Position numbers and translations under genes: made by a program. From assembly GCA_950106755.1 (NCBI GenBank), contig OX467090.1, positions 17,235,489 through 17,299,488 on the forward strand: 64,000 nucleotides of DNA, written 5' to 3'. Under the pieces are notes generated by a model. The model saw only the letters and a list, made by a program, of their open reading frames with translations. It searched no databases and was not told where the DNA came from. Numbering within the stretch: position 1 is the stretch's first letter; every line of letters begins with the position of its first letter. This document shows positions 48,180-60,610 of this stretch, piece by piece. This stretch comes from Climacium dendroides (taxonomy: Eukaryota; Streptophyta; Bryopsida; Hypnales; Climaciaceae).

Positions 48180-50590
48180 ATTCCGGCTGACCTTAGTTTG
48201 GCCCTAAGTATAAACCAACTCTTAGTCCCAACCTTGAAAAGAAAATAAAACATTTTTCAAGCTTGAGTTTGAGCCTCAGGTTGGAAGTGGCACATCCCAC
48301 AAGTTGGGTACTAGGCGTTATTGACAACGGATGCTTCTACCTTATTTTCAAGGGAGTTTGCAAAACCAGAGGCCATCCCACCTTCACTGCCTAAAAAATG
48401 GACTGGAAGTTGCTGGAAGTTTGGACACCTCACAGTGGTGCACCACCATCTTGCAAAGACAACACTAAATGGAGATGCATCAATGAAAGCAAGTTGATTG
48501 GGGAGCTTGGAGCTTTCAATTTGGATTACCCTGGGAACACATTCAATTTTTCTCATGCTAAGTGCATGTTGAAGTAGATGCTATACTTAATAGTGTAGCA
48601 TGGTTGCCTTAACAATTAGATTGCTTTACTTAGGAAAGTTACCTCATGACTCACCACTTGTCCATGTAGAGGCCCATGCCACACTCTGTGTTTATTTTTA
48701 TAAGGTAAGGTAAGAGACTCTTGAATGGAGCATGTAAAAAGAAATGCTACTATGCAGAAGAAGGTGCTGAATGAAATAATTTTGGTGAATTTTTTACAGA
48801 AAAGAAAATGAAAACGACTTTAGTGGGGGTTTTCATCATAATTTTCTAAATTGTAATGAATTTCTGACAATTTTCCAAAGTGAAAGCAACGTAGGTTGTT
48901 ATTCATGCTCTGAGACTAGGATAGTAATGAATGAGAAGAAACTAGTAAAGTGAGGAGATACGTCCAACAACTATTCAATTATATGCTTGGAGTGCGTACA
49001 TGAGTCTTAAAAACATTCGCTTTATTCTTGTAATAATGTTGTACACATGTGAATGCAACTTTAATGCATGCACTACATTTGAAAAATGGAGCAGCCTACA
49101 TACCATTTTGCCTCACTATATAATTAGAAAGGTTGCCATTGAAGTGCTTTGAAGCAACTGTAGGAATGATGTCAGTGGTTCAAACTTGCGCCAAAATTAG
49201 CCACAACTATTTGTAAACTAATTGTGTTGGTGACAAAACTGCTTGAATTGATGATAGAACCACCTACCCCCTAGCAATTCATTTTTCTGTTCCAAACTTT
49301 AATAGAAGATGTACACAAAAATATCTATCATGTGCACTAAAATGCAAGACATTTGAAAATATGAATCAAAAGTTATGGTTCAATGTGCTATTTCATTTTT
49401 GTTAATGGACAAACTAGGCAAATTAAAAAATCACTTCTTTCATAAAAAAATTTGAAATTGATTTTCTAGATTTATATACATGTAAAAAGCTTTGAATCAT
49501 TCCATTTTGATCAATGAGTCAAAAGTTATGAAGTGTTTGAGTTTGTATGCAATTATGGATTTTCTTGTCTAATATAATCTTTGAAGTCCTTTATTTCACT
49601 CAATTTTCAATAAGTTTGGAAAATAAATAAAAATAGTAGTTGTAGATTGTTTATGACAACATTACAACCATTGGGATTGGCATTTTTCAATTCCATAAAT
49701 AAATTGTTAACAATTTAGTGCTTTGAATCATTCTCTACATCTTTCTACTTACTAATTTTTCTCTATATGTTGTATAATTACAAATGATTTGAAAATTTTC
49801 AAGCATATATATGTAACTTAACTTGAAGATTGAATTTAAAGAAACCACCGTTTGGGACATTTTTTATATGAATGTGACCTTGTCAAATGTGTCAAAATGG
49901 ATTTTTGTAGAGCCAAAAAATGGATTTTTGTCACTTCAACTCTAATTTCTTGCAATCCACATGTTGGGATTTTCTTAAATTTTTTCACATGTTCTTAAGT
50001 CAAAAGACTACAAGATCCTACGGATACATGTACTAGAAATGTTAGTTTTGGAGCATTTTTGTTGAAAACTAGTCAAGGAACTTAAGGGGTAAAGAGGATT
50101 TAATGAGCATTCATTTGGGAGATGGGTTAGAATCTAGTGATTCCTAAACTAGTTTAAGGATTTTATTGTGGAATTTATCGCTATGTTTATGGAATTTAGT
50201 GCAATAGGCTATCCACAAGACAAACAAGCATTAACTTTGGCTACCTAGAGAGTGAATAGTATTGAACAAAAATAGAAAAGAGAGGATTTTGTAGGTTGTA
50301 AAGCTTGTTGTAAAGGAATAATGGGAGTCTTATACCACAAAACGGACTAAATAGATGCTATTTCCAATGTGGAGGAAGTTGCAAATTGGCCATCAAAATT
50401 TATTGTTTGTTGTAGTCTTGGTTAAAATCTAAGTTTTTCAAGGATTTTCTCCACTATACACTTAATTAGCTACTAAAAATCTTATGGAGCAAATTTGAGC
50501 CAGTTCTATGAACACAATTAGAAACCTTCACTCTAGGACTTGGAATTGGCTGTTCATGCAATGTTGATTGGGGATGAGGTGGAGTGTAGG
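48180..50590. repeat. TIR relic, S block and inverted AT-rich repeats
   Basis: Positions 48,180-48,344 are an inverted copy of the left side of the AGGTAGAAGCAT element, ending ATGCTTCTACCT. The S block follows at 48,345-48,690. Positions 49,320-49,700 repeat the 1-1,299 block inverted. Positions 50,130-50,450 repeat sequence seen near 42,600-42,900 inverted. No gene is seen. Confidence 0.5.
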
Positions 50591-53409
50591 TTCAAGTGAT
50601 CAGCAATAACTAAAAAACAATGGCATCCTTAAGGCTGGTCTTGTAGTCAAGCAAGTGAGTTTATGCATAGTAAGTTTGCAATTATTTTTGTGGTCCTATC
50701 TGAATTTAATTTGTTTGCCGTAGAATTGAGTTGATGTTCTTGTTACTCTTGAACCTCTTTGGTTTATATCCCTTCAAATTTTCACATTGTTGCCACACTT
50801 TAGTGGAAAATTGAAGAAAAGATAGACACAAAATGCAATGAGGTAATTAATAAATGCAGTTTGTATTGTTGTGTTAGAGAACAATTTTAGAGCTTGGTCA
50901 CTGTATGGAACTCCTACCTTAAATTCTATGGTTAGGTTTTGTAGATTTGGTATTGAAAACCAATATTATAAGGATAAGATTTCAATTTCAACATAATGTC
51001 ATTTGCATTTGCATCATGTGTAGAAATGGTCATGCAGTAGGTGTAATTATCAAAAATGATCAATACCTATTAACCACCTTTAGCATGGTATGTGCAAAAC
51101 CCTTTTTGGGCTTTGATATTCATGACCTAGTTTATATTTGGCTTAGTAAGAAACATGAAATATTGCTTTCTTGTATTGACAAGTAAGAATACATGAGTCT
51201 AATACCTTTCTTGAAATATAGCTAGTGATTCATGCCTCAAAACAATAGACAATAGGAAATTTGGGATGAGAAGTATGCAATTAATGCTTGGATTTATTAA
51301 ATGATTTACTTTGACCTCCTCCAAATACATCACTTGAATTGACAATTCAACCAAGTATTGCTTTTCCTTCTACAATTCTATATACTGGCAACATAATTTA
51401 ATGAGAACCTTTTTGCTTTTGCACACTAAGAGACTTATAATCAATTCAAATTTCATATAACGAGTTTTCAAAAAAGTTGGTAGCAAGTGATTGATCCTTC
51501 CTCTAATTATGTCACCCACTACTTTGATATGGTTGAGTGTTGCTACCCTCATAGACAAATACTCTTAAGATAAGTAAATCTGAAATTACTAGTCACCAAA
51601 AATTATCGGGATTAGATTCTTGTTTATTTGAACACATTTAAGTTGCAGGTACTTTATACTTAAATTTCACCTGCATTCACTATTTAGATTATGGATGTTT
51701 TACAAGAGCTTGTTCTTGGAGCTTAGTATAGGAAACAAATGAAGTACATCCAAGCTTAAGTATGTTGAAGAAGCAATGTTTGTCTATTTTTCAACAATGC
51801 AACCGGTGTGTTTGCTCGGTGCTTCGTGGTTATTGTGCAAGGTTGTAAATGAGTTCACGTAGGGATGAGAAGAAAATGAAAACTTGGAAAAAAAAATGAG
51901 AATCTGAGGGTTTACGATTTACTCAATGAAGAGCAAAATTCTGCGGAGAAGACTCAGCTGCATGATTCATTTTGAAACGCAGTACTCTCTTTCGTAAAGT
52001 CTGCAATGGCAGCACTCAGTACGGTGCATGCTGGTTTTCTTTGGAATGTGCGAAGAAACCATCGCGATTCGATTCTGCACACTCATCAAGTCCCATTGTC
52101 TGTTGTTTGGATTTGCAGCAGCGAGTTGCTGTCTTCTGACTCTGGAAATAAGTAACTTCCAAACTCACTTGCGTGTTCTGAGGTTGGCGATTCGAATTAG
52201 AATGAGATTATACCCACTGGAGGATGTTGTCGTGAAGGATCAATTCAGCGTCCGCTGCGTGTTTGGAGTTAGCGGTTGCATTATGGTTTCCTCATTTTGG
52301 GGGGTTTTCCTTCCGTTGAAGTATCACTTAATTAACACTTACTTAATGGTGTTTTTAAAAGAGATCAACTTAGAATCTGGGAAGTGTTTGCAAGTTGTAG
52401 TTTTATGGAGATTTTCAATTTTGGTGTTTTTTCTTTTGTTGAATTGAGCTTCACAACAATAACAAAGTGCTTTGACTTATAAAATCTACGAGGTTAACTT
52501 TGTGAATTGTTGTCTATGTCTATGTGCAAATTTATGGAAATTGAGAATGCTCTTTTTAAAGTTTCTACGGAAAAATCCACCTTTAGAAAGGACCATATGG
52601 CTTAAATGAAAAGAGGCCTCCTCTTCTTCTTTTTATTTGCACCTAGAAATGTATGATGCAATTAAAATAGTGCTTTTTGCGACTACTTTATAAAATGAAC
52701 ACACCTAGAATAACAAGAACTAAGAGTTTACAAATGTAGAACCAAAAATATAATTATTCACCCAAATATTTGAAGGTTGAAGATTTGAAAATGAAACGCT
52801 ATCCCAATGGTGTCCATCATACGAGTCCCCACACAAGTCTTTATCCACCAAATAAAAACAACTTTATTGTGTCTTGACTAAATTGCTGCTTGGAAGTTAA
52901 AATTTCAAGTTATCAATGCCAAATAATATGAAAACAACAACTTAGTATGAAGTATGCTAAATTATTTTAGTTCTTTTGAGAACTTCTAGGAAGCAAGGAC
53001 CTTCAAAGTGATAGTTTACAAGTGGTATATTTGAAAATTGAGAGCCACAAGGCTAGTGAACCATGAAAGTCCTTGGTTTCTAGCATTTGTATGTATTTGA
53101 ATTTGCATGTGCTTTGAGTGAAAGAAATTCAAAGTTCTAATTACAAAGTAATCAAGAGGTAGAGTACTATTTGTACAGAAAAATTCAAGTATCCATTGAT
53201 GATGTTCTTGGCCTTGAATTACTTAGTTTCTTGACAAAGTCAAGTAGGATGCTAAACCCGTCCAACAAAGTTTTGACTTTGTATTCGCTATTAGAGGCCC
53301 AAAATTAGCTACGGGAGTCAAGAAGGACATGGAATTAACACGGCTCAAAATACGGGTCATTCTTTTTACAACTACCAGTACAGGAATACACCCTGCCTGC
53401 CTACAGCGG
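50591..53409. repeat. R block upstream of kinase D (inverted)
   Basis: This is homologous to 12,200-15,330 and 38,400-41,100 on the opposite strand. It retains the unknown island at 51,985-52,450, which contains a 139-codon frame (52,028-52,447) that is not conserved in copy A. It lacks the 377-bp TA element. Confidence 0.5.
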
Positions 53410-54405
53410 TTAGAATCTTCATGAATAAACAAGTCAGTCCCAGCCCCCGTCGGAAATAGGAAATGGCAACCAGTGAGACTCACGAAACAAAGGAAGTCAA
53501 CAAAGCAGCAAACGCAGAGAGTGCAGCACAGCCGAGGCCACCTTTGTGATTCCTTTTGCGGGGGGGGGGAACGTCCGGCTTACCCCACAGTACAGTACAG
53601 TACAGGAATACACCCGACCCTGCCTGCCCACAGCGGTAAAAATCTTCATGAATAAACAAGTCAGTCCCAGCCCCCGTCGGAAACGGCAAACAGCATCCAG
53701 TGAGACTCACGAAACAAAGGAAGTCGACAAAAAAGCAGCAAGTGCAGAGAGTTCCATCACTCCCGATCTAAAATACCGCGGACGGTGATCCGGCTGACAG
53801 CGGGTCTGATTCCTGAATGAGTGCCTTGCTTCGTCATCACCGTGCCCTCGCCATCGCGTTTTCCTACCCCGCCCTTCCGTCGGCATCCTATTCCAGCTCA
53901 CAGGGGTTTACTCCTCAACGCTGCTCTCTGTTCCTTCCTTTTGCTCTTTGCTCTTCCCTCTTCGTCGGAGAGTTTTCGGAGAGATCTGCACTGGGAGCTG
54001 CTTCATTGGTTGTGGAGAAATTCGTTGGAAGCGCCACCGAATTGCGCTGCCGGTTGTACTATTCTTTCCCTGGTGGTTCGACGAGTGCATTGTCCGTAAG
54101 CTGGAGCGATCGAGTGGCTGGCTTCTTTGCTGGGCGACTGGAGTGTGCGCGTGGACGTGAAGGAGACGTCGAGCGCCACTTGTATTGCATTTCTGGAATC
54201 GGTTGATCGAGTTGGAAGTAACAAGCCTCATCTGGCTTGCCCACCAACGGAGCTTCTTCTGAGAGATTTACAGGAGCACTGAGAAAGAGCGACTTCACGT
54301 GCTGCGGGGACTCGGTTGGAAGCGTCAAAGTAAGCTGCGCGCTTGGCTGGTCGATTGGTGTTCTTGTGAAGGAGACGCCGAGGCCCACTGACATCGCATC
54401 TCCAG
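53410..54405 (+). promoter_or_regulatory. GC-rich leader/promoter block of kinase D
   Basis: This is homologous to the leaders of A-C and ends at a TCCAG/GTAAAG donor at 54,405. Its outer part is tandemly duplicated: about 53,415-53,550 and 53,640-53,745 both contain 'AATCTTCATGAATAAACAAG' and 'CAGTGAGACTCACGAAAC', separated by a short ACAGT microsatellite near 53,589-53,603. Confidence 0.5.
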
Positions 54406-54805
54406 GTAAAGTTCCGACTCACTTCTTTTTTGCGGGTGCTATGGCTTCCAGTCGCGTCCTTTCATTACTCGACTCAGAAACTCTCTCCACTCGCCTGGTC
54501 TCTTGACTGTTGGACGTGATATTGCTGAATTGGTTTTGGGGTTCAATTCCCAGAATGAATGAAGTTCTCCTTTTTCCGCTTTCAGGGCTTCGTTTTAGTG
54601 GGATACTTCGAATGTTTAATGCTTTCCTTGTTTGCACTTGCATGTGTAGGGTGATGCAATGGGATGTTGTTCAAATTTTGATCTTTGCCAACATGGCTCT
54701 CAAGTTTTTACAAAAGTTTCAATATACATTCTTTTGTAACAATGCATGCTTTTGTGAATTGAGCTCTATTGAAAGCCTAATCTCTCAACATTGTTGAATC
54801 AACAG
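54406..54805 (+). other. Predicted 5'-leader intron of kinase D
   Basis: This 400-nt interval lies between TCCAG/GTAAAG and TCAACAG/AGAAG, equivalent to the other copies. Joining the exons does not connect any leader frame to the kinase frame, so the leader is untranslated or carries only short upstream frames. Confidence 0.5.
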
Positions 54806-54916
54806 AGAAGAACACTTATAGCACAAGGGCATTGTTGTATATTTGGGACAACATACTCAAGCACAAGCTTGTGTGGTTGGAACAATTGAGTTGGAATTCA
54901 TATGTAATCTTGCACA

Positions 54917-56068
54917 ATGGATGAATCAAGTGGCTCAAGCAATTGGAGGACATTTGCAGTTGAAACGGAATTTGACCATGCTTCATATTTACCACCATCA
55001 AGTTTTGATCCCAGTGGGAGCTGTGTGGAGCGAGCAAGTCCTGTCACAAGTATTGAGAAATCTATTGAAAAGTCCAAGGCTCATTGGAGCCAACTAGGAG
55101 ACTTTGACTCTGACAATGAAGTGGCCGAAGTTAGCAACATGGAGCTTTTCAAGACCTTGCAAGCACATCCAAGTTGGGGTGATTTCTTCAAAACCTTTGG
55201 CAAAGGTGAAGGTAGTGTTGGTGAATTGGTGATGGGTGAAAAGTTTGCCGAAGGTGGGCAAGCAGAGATCTATGAAGTGCAAGTAAAGTGGTATGATCCT
55301 AACAGGTACAACTATGATCTAAAACATTCCATTGAATATGTGTTGAAGGTGTTCAAGAAGGGGACTTTCTTGCGACATTTGCAATCTCAATGGCCGCAAG
55401 AAATGTTGCAATTTCGTGTAGACATAATGAATCACTTGAAGCTTGGATTGCCTTTGGGAGTAAGATTCCAATGTGATGTGTTTTGTGGAATCTTGTTGGA
55501 AGATGGGAGGTTTGCTTTTCTAATGGTCAAAGAAGAAGAAGATCTACGGAATTTGATAAACCATCGAATGTTGACGAGGTCAAACAATGAGGGCCCATTT
55601 TCAAACGAAGAGGCTCTCAAAGCCATGTATGATGTTGCATTTGGGATGAATCAATTGCACAATCGTGGCATTGTTCATAGGGACATCAAAGCTTCTAATG
55701 TGCTTATGTCAAGGAACAACAATTGTCTTGTAGCAGATTATGAATGTTCTGTTGGAGTTGTGGGGACAGGGTTTTGGAGAGCCCCTGAAATATTGGAGGC
55801 TTGCAAGCATGGGAATGTGAATTCAAAGCCCAAGTTATTCACCAAAGCGGTGGATATTTATAGTTATGGAATGACATGCTATGAGATCTTGACAGGCCAA
55901 CTTCCATTTGAAGGTCATCCGTGGAATGACTATGATCTTGTACCCCAAGGGCAAAGGCCCAAGGTGCCTAGTTATGTTGATGGTTGGATTTGTCAATTGT
56001 TAAATAGGTGTTGGCAATTAGACCCGGTTGCTCGTCCATCTTCTCAAGAAATATTGAAAATACTTTGA
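54917..56068 (+). CDS. Protein kinase-like protein, copy D (HRD retained, tail truncated)
   Basis: This 383-aa frame starts at the conserved ATG (MDESSGSSNW). The N-terminal Ser/acid-rich region, loop FAEGGQAEIYE, lysine in YVLK, VHRDIKASN, VADYEC, FWRAPE, DIYSYG and ARPSS are all present, so the kinase domain is complete. Unlike A-C it keeps the HRD His, but the DFG motif reads DYE. Codon 384, CGA in A and C, is TGA here, removing the 57-residue basic tail. A second stop lies in the former tail before the ancestral end at 56,239. The changed codon fits C-to-T decay at a CpG. It could encode a tail-less kinase-like protein or be an early pseudogene. Confidence 0.75.
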   Translation: MDESSGSSNWRTFAVETEFDHASYLPPSSFDPSGSCVERASPVTSIEKSIEKSKAHWSQLGDFDSDNEVAEVSNMELFKTLQAHPSWGDFFKTFGKGEGSVGELVMGEKFAEGGQAEIYEVQVKWYDPNRYNYDLKHSIEYVLKVFKKGTFLRHLQSQWPQEMLQFRVDIMNHLKLGLPLGVRFQCDVFCGILLEDGRFAFLMVKEEEDLRNLINHRMLTRSNNEGPFSNEEALKAMYDVAFGMNQLHNRGIVHRDIKASNVLMSRNNNCLVADYECSVGVVGTGFWRAPEILEACKHGNVNSKPKLFTKAVDIYSYGMTCYEILTGQLPFEGHPWNDYDLVPQGQRPKVPSYVDGWICQLLNRCWQLDPVARPSSQEILKIL

Positions 56069-56239
56069 GCACGTTCGATAGTATGTATGAATCGAGATTT
56101 AGAAATTCAAAAATATGAAGTGGAAGTTGGATTTTGAAAAGCTTTGGATAGAAGTTCAAAGATTGTAGAAATGTGGAAATCATTGCGTTTAAAGTTGAGG
56201 TTGCCCAAATTAAAGAAGCTTAGGTTATGTAGGAAATGA
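56069..56239 (+). pseudogene. Former C-terminal tail of kinase D
   Basis: In frame after the TGA, the sequence still reads IVCMNRDLEIQ, KALDRSSKIVEMW and KLRLPKLKKLRLCRK as in copy A, with one further TGA replacing an AGA codon. It ends at the same stop position, so the ancestral length of 440 codons is preserved exactly. Confidence 0.8.
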
Positions 56240-57734
56240 CATGAATGTTGATATGTTCCCTAAAACATTAGAGAACAAATTTTCATGAGGGAAAAAATTG
56301 TGATATTATTTTCAAATGCTTGCAAATTGAAGGCTTGAGTTCAAAAACATGTGTTGGAATTTGCAATATCTTATTTTAGATTTGTCCAATATGTTTTGAA
56401 TCATTCAAAAGTTTTTTGCAAATTAACGAGCATGTAGGAAATGGAATTTGCTTTATCAAAAGCATGAAGTAGACCTTCATCCATAGTGACCTTCCTGTTG
56501 GCCTTAATATTTTGTCTGAAAATGATTTTCTTATTGTACTATGTGACATTGGAATAGGTCAAATTTAGCTTTCAATTGCTCTTAAGGAATACAAAAATAA
56601 TCACAGTAGCAGTTCCCCCTCCATCCATGTAATCATCAATCAAAAGACAAATGAAAGGATTGGAGGGACCAATCATCATTGTTTGTTCTTATTTCTTGCA
56701 TCTTGCATCTTAGTTCTTAGATGACAATTCAATTTTGGTATTTGTTGTAGAGAATGAGCTAGGGATTAGGAAAGTTTTTATTGATGATGAGCTTGTGATC
56801 ACTTGGCTATTTGATAATGTTTTTGCGGGTAATTGAGATATCAAGCTATGAAACAAATGTAGAAGTATAGGTAAGAAGGTGTTTTGAAAAGTAAAATGGA
56901 TTTTTAAGTCATATTGGAGGGTGACATGTCCAATAGCTTGAATATAGGCATAAGGTATTCGTATTCTCTTGGTCCCATTGGTTATATTCATATTAAGAAC
57001 AGGTTCAAATCTGTTTATAAGTTTGAAAAATTGGAAGAACATTCTTGTGGTTTTCTAATTTAGATTGAAACTTGTATGTTGTATCGGGCTTGTCGTCATG
57101 TTTTGAAGAGAATTTGTGATGTAAAATATAGACAAGGATACTTTATCAATAAGTTATGAATTACTAAAGCTTAAAGTCATTAGTGAATAGGTTTTAATGC
57201 AAAATTTAGAAGGGATCTTCCAAGCTCTTTAATGACACACCTTCCTCCCAACTCTCTAAAGTGATAATTGTCATTATTCTAGTATAAAGAATCCTAATTT
57301 TGGTTGAAGCCTTCAAAATTCAAGACCATGGTATTCATGAAACATTGGTAGACTTTCTCAAACATCAAGAAATTGATGTAACAATAAAATTCATTGAGTA
57401 TTTGAAGTAGTAGCTTTAGTTTTAGTACCTGTCTATCAATCAACTACCCCAGAAAAAGTAGTTGTTTTCTTTGTGGATGAAGTAGGTTCAAACAAATGAA
57501 CATGGACAAAATCAATGCTAGTTCAAGCCAATCTAGGCTTTGTGCAAATGACCGTGTAATATGATGGAGGACAAAAATTGTTTAACAAATGATTTTCATA
57601 GTAGATGTAAAATGTGCACATGTTCATCTACTACTTGAACCTTGATCCTTCTAGGGTAAACTAGCCTAGACTTTGAGGAAATCTTACTATGTATAAAGTT
57701 GTTTTTCTCTATTGCTAGAAGTCACATTAGAATT
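56240..57734 (+). other. 3' flank and Q block of kinase D
   Basis: Positions 56,240-56,720 match the 3' flanks of A and B, and 56,735-57,734 match a Q block inverted. No gene is seen. It ends abruptly where the inverted-duplication arm begins. Confidence 0.5.
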
Positions 57735-60610
57735 CAAGATTCCAAAGAGATTCCCAAATAAAATGACTTAAAATATTTTCACACCCACAATACTCAAACC
57801 AACAAAACAAATATCTGATTTCAACAAAAGCTTGTTCATTGTTGCAATTCATGTCCAATGGAGCTTAAAACCATAAACAATCACTACTTTTTAATAGTGT
57901 TGACTACATAGGTGTTAATTCCAATATGGAGAAAGTTGTAGATTGGCTATCAAATGTTATTGTTTGTTGTAGTCTTGGCTAAAATTTGAATTTTTCAAGA
58001 ATTTTCTCCAATGTACATCGAGCTACTAAATTTAAAGTAGGTATGGAGCAAATTTGAGCCAGTACTGTGAACGCTACTACAGACCTTCACTCCAAGAATC
58101 AAGACATGCCGAGTTGGCTAGTGAAGAAATTATGGGAGTTGGAATCGTCTATTTAATTGGTGTTCATTCATTGTAGATGAGCTAGAATGTACATTCCTTT
58201 TATCAACACTGAATAAATAGCAATGACAAGAGCAAATGCTGTTACTTCTAGGACCTATCTGAGTTTAATTTGTTTTTCATAGAGCAAACGACCCATTTCC
58301 AACCACCTAAGCAATTATGCATATTTGGAGCGTAGGTTTTTTGTGTGCAAACTTTTTCCCATGTACAGAAATAGAGTTTGGAAGGATTGCATATTTTTTT
58401 AGAAATTTATTATACAAAACGTAATTAACCATGAATTTTTTAGTGAAAGATTCTCTTTGACCTATAATGGTCATATAGACCTTTCTATTTCTAACCATAG
58501 GCTGGTTGTAAAATCAACCTAGGACTAATTGCAATATTGATAGCCTTGTAGCTAATCATAATGCGCTACAACTACTCAAACTATGCCACAACTTCACGGA
58601 AATAGGGCAGTCTATAAGTTGAAAATGGGTTGTCTGTCCTAAAAACAAGCTCATATTGATTCTTTAGTTTGTGGTACACTTTGAACCTCTTTGATTTATA
58701 TCCCTTCAAATTTGCACATTCATACCTTAGTGAAAATTTGAAGAAAAGCCAAACACAAAATGCATTTAGGACATTGAAGAAAGTAATTTGTATCTCTATG
58801 TTAGAAATTTTTTTTAAAGCTTGGTCACTTTATGGAACTCCTATCTTAGATTCTATGGTTAGATTTTCTAGATTTTGTATTGAAAACAAATACTCAAATT
58901 TCAACAATTTCAATAGTATGTCTTTTGCATTTGCATTATGTGTAGAAATGGTCATTGTAGCTATAATTATCAAAAATAATTTGCAACTTAGTATTTATCT
59001 AACCACCTTTAGCATGGAATGTGCAAAAAAATTTTGGGCTTTGATGATCATTATCTAGTTTATATTTTGCTTAGTACTAAGCATGAAATATTGCCCTCTT
59101 ATATTAATAATGGAGAATACATCAATGTAGTACCTTTCTTGGAATATAACAATCCATACTCCAATACAATAGATAACAGAAGCTTTAGGATAAAAAGTGT
59201 GCAATTAATGCATGGATTCATTGAGTGATTTACTTTGACCTCCCCCTCCCCAAACATCACTTGGATTGATAATTCAACCAAGTATTGCTTTTCTTTCTAC
59301 AATTAGTAATTATGTTGGCAATGTAGTTTAATAAGATTCTTTTTGCTTTTGCATATTGATAGACTTAAGATAGATTCAAAGTTAATGTAGCGGATTTTCA
59401 AAAGGTTTGGAAAAAGTGATTGATTTTAGTTCCTCAAAACATGTCACCCATTTCTTTGATGTGGTTAAATGGTGTTGCAATGACGAAGATGCTTTTAAGA
59501 AAAATACATCCAAAATTACTACTCACCAAAAATTATTAAGATTAGATTCTTACTTATTTGAATACATTTAAGTGTGGTTACTTTACCCTTGAAAGTGACA
59601 TCTATTGTCTGGATAATGGATGTTTACAAGAGTTCGTTCCTAGAGCTTATTACAAGAGATTGATGAAATGCATCCAAGCTTAAGCATGTTGAATTAACAA
59701 ATTTTGTCTATTTTTCAACAATGCGATTAGTGTGGTCCCTTCGTACTTTGTGATTATTGTGCAAAGTTCTAAATGAGTTCATCTAGGGGTGGGAAAGAAA
59801 TAAAAACTTGCAAAAATGAAGATTAGAGGGTTTAGGATTACTCAAGGAAGAACAAGATTCTGTTGAGGAGAAGACTCAGCTATATGATTCATTTTGAAAT
59901 GCGGGTTTTCTAAACACTAGAGATATTTGCTGACTAAAGATGGACTAGTACAATCTCTCCATTTACCTAGGGCACACTCAACTTCCTCACTTAGTTTAGT
60001 ATGAAATATACTAAATTATTTTAGTACTTTTGAGAACTTGGAGGAAGCAAATACCTCCAAAAAGATAATTCACAGGTGGTAGCTTTGAAAATTGAGAGCC
60101 ACAAGGCTAGGGAACCATGGAAGTCATTAGTTTCTAGCATTTTTATGTACTTGAATGTGCTTATGCTTTGAGTGAAAGAAATTTGAAGTTCTTATTACAA
60201 AGCAATCAACAGGTAGAGTTTTATTTGTATGGAAATTTTTTAGAATTCATTAAGGATGGCCTTGCACTTGAATTACTTAGTTTTGTGACAAAGTCATCAT
60301 TGAAGTAGGATGCTAAACTTCTCCCACAAAGTGGACCATGCAAGGTGAATTTACTCTTGTGAAAAATATAGGAATTTTTTGCTTGTCATGCATGGTAAAA
60401 TTTGCAGGTTGCCAGCCCAAATTTGCTATTAGAGGCCCCAACTTAATTGCGGGAGGCGAGCCAAGAACGTGGAATTATCACGGCTCCAAATACGGGTCGT
60501 TCTTTTTACAACTACCCGCAAGAACAAGAATACAGCTAGCCTACCTGCCTGGGTTAGCATCTTCATAAATGAACAAAGTCAGCTGCCAGCCTCATAAGAA
60601 ACAACAAACA
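57735..60610. repeat. Right arm of the 2.9-kb inverted duplication (R block)
   Basis: This is the reverse complement of 38,330-41,258 with few differences, including the TA element copy at 58,282-58,639. It has no kinase or GC-rich leader at its outer end, only the last part of the leader boundary. Confidence 0.75.
58282..58639. mobile_element. TIR element with TA duplication (right-arm copy)
   Basis: The ends are GAGCAAACGACCCATTTCC and, inverted, GGACAGACAACCCATTTTC, with TA at 58,280-58,281 and 58,640-58,641. It occupies the same relative position as the element at 40,347-40,723, so the insertion preceded the inverted duplication. Confidence 0.7.

Noticed and set aside
52028..52447. A 139-codon plus-strand frame upstream of kinase D.
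   Set aside because: The homologous region at 13.2-13.9 kb does not keep the frame, and no domain is recognisable.
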